This document shows, piece by piece, positions 58,801 to 64,000 of a stretch of DNA of 64,000 nt; the first letter of the stretch is position 1, and each line of letters begins with the position of its first letter. The DNA lies in NCBI GenBank assembly GCA_013076295.1, contig RQOL01000764.1, positions 1 through 64,000 of the forward strand, read 5' to 3'. The notes beneath the pieces were generated by a model, which saw nothing but the letters and a program-made list of their open reading frames with translations, made no database searches and was not told where the DNA came from. The translations under genes were made by a program, and so were the position numbers. Source of the DNA: Sanderia malayensis. Lineage: Eukaryota > Cnidaria > Scyphozoa > Semaeostomeae > Pelagiidae.

Positions 58801-60664
58801 GGTAGATTTGAAAATAACAAAGCACCAATTTCCTGGTTTACTGTCAGAGAAGGCAGTAGGTTTGGTTTTTACATTATAAACCCAGGTATCGAATACACAT
58901 TTGCGATTTCTATAGATCAGCATGAATTTCTGCTCACTGCTCTCGACATAACAGACGTGAAACCGAGAGCAGTTCGCGCTCTTTATTTGAACCCAGGTGA
59001 GCGAGTGAAAGTAGAAGTTCTCGCCAACCAACCGAAAGATAATTATTGGATAAGATCAAAAACCCTTGACGATCAAGGTGAGGTTCTGGCAGTTTTGCAC
59101 TACGATGGAGCTGGTTACGAGGAACCATTGTCATCACCAGCAAAGTGTAGCAAAAAACAACAGTGCGTGATTTATAATTGTCGATCTTCAAATTTACCAA
59201 CTCCGTCAATATCATGTCTTGCAGCTATGGATATGGAAAGTGTCGGACGTGCTGTGGAATTTGCCAAGAAAGTTCAAAATGTTGACAAGGAACTATTCTT
59301 CTCCTTTGCATTTCCTATTGTAACAGCCGTGAATGGATACAGGTTTACAATGCCACAGAATCATTTGTATTCAGATCTTCCGTTGGAAGAGAAATGTACC
59401 CCGCGAAAGTGTAAAGACAAAGTATGCCGTTGTACACATATTGTTGGTACGAGCATTTTGTTGTGCGTAACTTTCTCTCGGCTATTACTAAAACATCGTA
59501 CTCGAACAACGACAGGGGAACGACCGGAGAGCAATTAAGAATTAAGCAATTATGAAGTTCAGAATAATTTTACTTTCATCGCAAATTCGCAGAAGTTGCA
59601 AAATCAAAACTGCAGTATGCCTTTGTTGTTGTTCTTGAACCGATATATTCTTTGATGGGTTTCTTTGTTGTTCCCCTATTGTTCCTTGGTCATATTTTGG
59701 ACGTTCCTTCTTTTAGAAACAGCCCTTTCATCCCTGACACAATTTACGAATGTCTGTGACATTGCCTGTATCAAAATATGTGTCAGATCTTTCGAGCTCT
59801 ACATCTCATACCTGAAAATGAGATGTACATTTCTTTCCTGAGTTACGTCTAAAATTGCAGATGTTTCCACTGCCAACATCTTTCAATTGGAAAATTATGG
59901 ATATCTTTTTCTGGCAGTTGGAAAAATCTTTTTCTTTCAATTGAATTGAATTGAATTGAATTTTCCAATTGAAAGAAAAATCTTTTTCTTTCAATTGGAA
60001 AATTATGGATATCTTTGCATAAGATTATTAACAGGTTAATGAACAAAATTATCGGACGAAATAAGGCAGCTATGGGATACTTTTGTGCTTTGTAAAATGT
60101 TAAAAAATCGAAACATGTTTGCCAATGTCTTGCATGTTGACATTTTCATCATGTATTATAAATTCATTGTCCTCTTCTCAGATTTGCCTTTCAACAAAAC
60201 CATCCAATTGGTTTTCACAAACATTGGCAGACAAAAAGCAGCATGGACACCATCACACAATTCACCTTCATGGTCACGACTTTGTTGTTTAAAAACCGGC
60301 TTTCCAGAAGCGGATCCAATTACTGGTGACCTACTGCGAAATAATCGTGATTTGGTTTGCGAAGACCAATTGTGCCGCAAAACAAGATGGATCAATTATG
60401 AGCAAGTTGCAAAAACATTTAATTTAAAAAATCCGCCCAGCCAAGATTCTGTGCTGCTACCATTTGGAGGGTATGTTGTTGTCCGCATTCGGACTGATAA
60501 TCCTGGAATTTGTTTATGCACTGTCATCAATTGCAGCATGGCATTGAAGGCATGGAAGTTGTTATTCGAGTTGCGTCCGAGATGATTCCATCACCGCCCA
60601 AGTATTTTCCAAAATATTGTGGGCTTTACTTTCAAGCACGAGGATTTTATGGAATATATCAAAG
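52890..60664 (+). CDS. Laccase-like multicopper oxidase, three frameshifts in the last exon
   Basis: Exons 52890-53297, 57821-57966, 58470-59446 and 60182-60664 join in phase (0, 2, 1). A signal peptide (MDFVFFVAFVVGLLQVFP) precedes the cupredoxin domains. ITINGQFPGPTL is the typical start of the first. Copper motifs are all visible: MHWHGFH with NTPWMDGVGYITQC in exon 2, WYHGHFG in exon 3, HHTIHLHGHDF and HCHQLQHGIEGM in exon 4. Such enzymes are secreted and oxidise phenols or metals with O2. In exon 4 the frame shifts near 60235, 60290 and 60511, so the two last motifs lie out of frame. Shifts 1 and 2 nearly cancel. With motifs intact, sequence error is as likely as a true pseudogene. The end (a donor at 60665) points to a further exon not seen. 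Confidence 0.8.
54180..54275. mobile_element. Pogo/Tigger-like MITE, one end only
   Basis: TACAGTAAAGTCCTGATAATTCGAG followed by TGGATAACTGAAACC and CCCCTTGAAAA parallels 34424-34500. No right end is found. (Motif given in parts: TACAGTAAAGTCC, then TGATAATTCGAG.). Confidence 0.5.
55131..56370. mobile_element. Half copy of the foldback element, split by two insertions
   Basis: Blocks 55131-55290, about 55841-55895 and about 56195-56370 correspond in order to the left arm at 25560-25925. Between the first two lies the retroelement-like repeat (to about 55860), between the last two about 300 bp of other sequence. The outer end and the second arm are missing. Confidence 0.75.
55295..55860 (+). 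mobile_element. Retroelement-like dispersed repeat, copy 2, with (TACA)n tail
   Basis: Inverse match of 38930-39450. It ends in ATACATACATACATACATAC and TTTTATATATATAGAAG. It has inserted into the foldback half copy, so it is the younger of the two. Confidence 0.7.
56484..56560. repeat. Short tandem duplication, two units of about 37 bp
   Basis: GTGGTTGGTGGCTTAATACC occurs twice, followed each time by AGCTGAAGTTATGCGG or AACTGCTTGCTTC. Confidence 0.7.
56868..57412. repeat. Pair of direct repeats of about 108 bp
   Basis: 56868-56975 and 57303-57412 share GGCCGAAATTTGCA.AGCAAATC, GAAAGCTTATTCCT and TCGGGCCGGTATGCTCAA. They are 435 bp apart and could be long terminal or flanking repeats of a small degraded element; the space between them has no coding support. 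Confidence 0.6.
57440..58355. mobile_element. Degraded pieces of TTAA element family B
   Basis: 57440-57560 matches the segment near 43085-43370 (GAGAGAA..., TTCAGTRCGR, CCACTATGATGTCAT, CCAGTCCTAAA). 58255-58355 matches about 42970-43080 (CCCACAGCTGCAAACTCATCAC, GCCGACCTGTTTC). They flank oxidase exon 2 (57821-57966), so one old copy may once have spanned or bordered this exon. Confidence 0.55.
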
Positions 60665-60938
60665 GTGAAGAATAACGTAACTTTTACCTACCCTTTGTTA
60701 ACTCTACGATTTTTGTCAATACATGACACAATGTTATCTTTCTTACTATTATAAAGTCGTTTTTGTAATTTCAAAGAAACTTTTTTTGAATTTTAATTGT
60801 GTAATTTTTATTAATTCTTCAAACTTTGATTTTATCACGCTTTCAGCTGTTTATTATTCAGCTGTTTATCTATTTGTAATTTTTTGCTTTTCGAGCATAA
60901 GATTCAGATTCTTCTTCTGGAGAAAAGCTAACAAATTT

Positions 60939-61077
60939 AATAATAATAATAATAATAACAATAACAATAATAAAATAATAATAATATATAATAACAAAAT
61001 AATAATAATAATGACAATAACAATAATGATAATAATAATACAATAACAATAATGATAATAATAAATTAATAATAATA

Positions 61078-61142
<65 letters not shown>

Positions 61143-61194
61143 TAATAAATAATAATAATAATATATAATAATAATGATAAATTAATAAAAAATA

Positions 61195-61247
<53 letters not shown>

Positions 61248-61396
61248 GAGAATAATAATAATAATAACAATAATAATAATATAATAAAATAATAATAACA
61301 ATAATAATAACAATAATAATATAATGATAATAATAATGATAATAATAATAATAAACAATAATAATAACAATAATAATAATAATAATAACAATAACA

Positions 61397-61427
<31 letters not shown>

Positions 61428-61449
61428 TAATAATAATAATAACAATAAC

Positions 61450-61490
<41 letters not shown>

Positions 61491-61527
61491 TAATAATAAT
61501 AATAACAATAACAATAATGATAATAAA

Positions 61528-61567
<40 letters not shown>

Positions 61568-61787
61568 TATAAAAAATAATAATAATAATAATAAAATAAA
61601 TAATAATAATTGATAATAAAAATAATAATAAAAAATAATAATAATAATAAATAATAATAATATTAATAATAATATAATAAATAATAATAATAATAATAAT
61701 AAAATAAAAATATAATAATAAATAATATAATTAATAAAATAAAATAATAATAATAAAATAATAATAATAATAATATTAATAATAATG

Positions 61788-61819
<32 letters not shown>

Positions 61820-61920
61820 TAATAATAATAATAATAAGAATAATAATAATAATAAATAATAATAATAATATTATGATAATAATAATTAATGAAATAATAA
61901 TAATAATAATACTCTATTAA
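60939..61920. repeat. (AAT)n microsatellite of about 1 kb
   Basis: Almost continuous AATAAT with occasional AAC, TAA and GAT variants. Long open frames of poly-leucine, tyrosine or isoleucine on the minus strand are artefacts of it. Confidence 0.97.
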
Positions 61921-61975
61921 TAATTCTATTCTGGCGCAAGCAATCAAGACGAAATAGATTCACTAGTTACAAACT

Positions 61976-63888
61976 TTGCATCTTTTCAGCGAGGACATTG
62001 GGGTGCAATTCGGATTAAACAAGTGTGGTGTGTTGGTATTGAAGAGAGGGAAAATTGCGAAGCAAAATGGTATTGCACTTCCGAATGGGAAAATCATGAA
62101 AGAAATCGATGAAAGTGGATACAAATACCTTGGTATTGCAGAAATGGATAAGATCAAAGAAAAAACATGAAAGACAAGTTTGCAGGCGAATACAAAAGGA
62201 GGTTAAGATTGGTTTTGAAATCAAAATTGAATGGTAAGAATAAGATCTTAGCAATTAACACATGGGCTGTATCAGTCTTGAGGTATGGAGCAGGTATCTT
62301 GAAATGGACAGCAAATGCGTTAAAGGACATAGATAGGAAATCCAGAAAAATTATGACAATGCACGGTGCACTTCACCCTATGAGTGATACAGACAGGTTG
62401 TATTTGACTAGAGAGAAGGGAGGGCGTGGACTCATTAGTTGCGAGGTGGTTAGTTGCGTTCGAAGTGAGGAGAATAATTTGGGATGGTATGTCCGGAATT
62501 CCGTTGAGTCATTGATTCGAGGTGTTAGACTTGCTAATGTGATGGACACTGAAAATGTTGTCAGTAAGGATGAGTTCAAAAGGAAATGGATGAATGCAAA
62601 GGAACAAAAATGGAAGGAAAAAATGATGTACGGACAGTTTGTTAGAGAAATGCCAGAATCAACAGATGAAAAGAAGACATGGAAATGGTTGAGAAAAGCT
62701 GATCTTAAGATACAAACAGAGTCACTGTTGTGTGCAGCGCAAGAACAGGCTCTCCAAACAAACTATGTTAAATATCATATTAACAAATCAGCAGAATCAC
62801 CACTATGTGGGATGTGTGAAGAGAAGGGCGAAACTGTACATCACATTGTCAGTGAGTGCAAGAGGTTGGCACAGAAAGAATATAAACGAAGGCACGACAA
62901 CGTTGCGAGGATTGTGCATTGGCATTTATGCAAGAAATACAATCTAGAACAGGGCCTAATTTAGTGTGGTTTTTCCCACATTTTGTGGTCTTGGAATCCA
63001 AAATGTGGTCTTGGAAATTAAAAAGTGTGGATGGGGTTTTGGGGGTTCACCAGGAAAGTGGTAGCAATGCCACTTTCCGCAGACGTTGGACGTTTGATCA
63101 GTACTTGGAAAAAATTTTTATCTAATACCATTCCCATGACTATTTCATATTACTGTGCAGATAGAGAATTTTGAGGGTCCTAAGCCATTTTATGACCTTA
63201 GAAATGGCAAAATCTCATGAGCTTCTGGGGGCTCCGCACCCTGGACCCCTGTCAGGGCATTGCCCTGGATCCGTTTGGGGGCTTACAACAGCGCCCCCAG
63301 ACCCCCAGCTGTTGTGGGCAATAATCTAAAGTCACTACGTGCTTGCCTGCGGCACGCAAGTTATCCAGCGTATGGCTGCAGAAAATTCTTTCCAGGAAAC
63401 CTGACAGCATTCAGGCAAGTGTGGTCTTGGAAAATTTTCATAAATTAGGGCCTAATCTAGAAAAGACGGAAAAATGGTATGAGCATGCCCCGGAGGGTGC
63501 AGTTGAAAATGACAGGGTAAAGCTACTATGGGACATGAATATTCAGTGCGATCATTTAATTGAAGCAAGAAGACCGGACATAGTTGTTGTGATAAAAGGT
63601 GAAAGAAAATGCATCATCATTGACATTGCGGTGCCAGGTGATAGCAGGATTAGTGACAAAGGAAACGAGAAAGTGGAGAAATATCAAGATTTGAAAAGGG
63701 AAATAAAGAAGTTGTGGAACACGAGAAGCGCGATAGTTGTACCTGTGATTGTTGGTGCACTCGGAAGTATAGCGAAGAACCTGGATGAATGGCTAGAAAA
63801 ACTTGATATCACGGTGGATACAGCACTCTTACAGAAGACGATATTATTAGAAAAAGCCAGGATATTAAGAAAAGTACTTGAGTACTAA
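61976..63888 (+). pseudogene. LINE polyprotein fragment (RT end, zinc finger, RLE endonuclease)
   Basis: Frame 1 covers 61982-62166, then shifts at an A-run near 62160 to the frame 62167-62964. An insertion at about 62960-63450 interrupts it, and the frame resumes at about 63458 with KWYEHAPEGAVENDR and runs to the stop at 63888. A further shift lies near 61965. The pieces together match, by memory, the C-terminal 500 residues of coral and other invertebrate R2-type polyproteins, with the PD-(D/E)xK core residues still present. The element is 5'-truncated and dead. Confidence 0.75.
62950..63460. mobile_element. Insertion of about 0.5 kb inside the LINE
   Basis: AGGGCCTAAT occurs before (about 62953) and after (about 63447) the insert, in line with a target duplication of about 10 bp. 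The insert has TGTGGTCTTGGAA near both ends (direct, not inverted) and a GC-richer middle (CCTGGACCCCTGTCAGGGCA). No TIR or coding frame is clear; type unknown. Confidence 0.65.
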
Positions 63889-64000
63889 AAGACAATGAAC
63901 ACAAGGGACCCTTGGTCAACGGTTTTGACCCGCTTCCTTGGGATGTAAATTCGGCTATTAGAACTGCCAGTGCTTAAAGCAGAAGTATAAACTAATAATA

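Larger units (their letters stand above)
61930..64000 (+). mobile_element. 3' half of an R2/NeSL-like LINE
   Basis: Starts at the RT C-terminal part (FSEDIGVQFGLNKCGVLVLK, SGYKYLGI), just after the microsatellite. The thumb region follows (AINTWAVSVLRYGAGI, GALHPMSDTDRLYL), then a CCHC-type finger (CGMCEEKGETVHHIVSEC) and, after an insertion, an RLE-type endonuclease (IEARRPDIVVV, IIIDIAVPGDSR). The ORF ends at 63888 and the 3' UTR runs to the window edge, ending CTAATAATA. Such RLE-bearing LINEs often insert at specific targets. Confidence 0.85.

Noticed and set aside
60866..61947. Poly-L, poly-Y and poly-I frames of 90-134 codons
   Set aside because: They are the six-frame reading of the (AAT)n microsatellite.

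Overview
This is a nuclear genome window from an invertebrate animal. The evidence is a set of multi-exon genes with GT-AG introns, an NLR-type NACHT gene, a TRAF-type MATH domain, a laccase-like multicopper oxidase, an R-type lectin, AT-rich introns, and many DNA transposons, MITEs and LINE remains. The gene content fits a cnidarian, a sponge or an invertebrate deuterostome; I cannot name the species.

Left part (1-22 kb). After about 4.4 kb of repeat-rich DNA, one plus-strand gene fills 4448-21737. I could rebuild it from 14 exons whose phases all agree, giving about 1076 residues. Its order is: acidic N-terminus, two homologous short exon modules resembling RHIM-type amyloid motifs, NACHT ATPase, helical/LRR-like region, and two tandem divergent TIR-like domains at the C-terminus. 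Its introns hold a complete Mutator-like (MULE) transposon (5498-11655) with long minisatellite-like inverted repeats, a 10-bp target duplication and an intact five-exon transposase; an antisense HIRAN-like gene (13050-13556); a 1.5-kb TTAA-flanked element; and several MITEs.

Middle part (22-37 kb). An inverted duplication carries two copies of a very small gene (starts at 23679 and 27387) facing each other around a 1.08-kb foldback element. A 112-121-bp tandem repeat follows. Then comes a compact intronless block (31.2-34.2 kb) with a membrane-anchored MATH gene, two tandem antisense paralogues and an orphan acidic-tailed ORF. It lies downstream of recognisable 5' exons of a minus-strand LRRC71-like gene (34203-36686), whose later exons were not found.

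Right part (37-64 kb). This part is mostly transposons: a hAT MITE with a perfect 8-bp TSD, a CAACGTTG-repeat composite element with a Harbinger MITE and a TTAA element nested inside it, and foldback copies. Two host genes are seen: a secreted R-type lectin (45476-46690, minus) and a laccase-like multicopper oxidase (52890-60664, plus). Both keep their key motifs but carry three single-base frameshifts each. A 1-kb (AAT)n tract and the 3' half of an R2/NeSL-like LINE with an RLE-type endonuclease, itself split by a 0.5-kb insertion, end the window.

The best candidate for something undescribed is the NACHT gene with putative amyloid modules at one end and two apparently non-catalytic TIR-like domains at the other. 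A notable technical point is that its coding exons and those of the MULE have no frameshift, whereas every gene on the right side has at least one. All family calls are by eye; no database search was possible.
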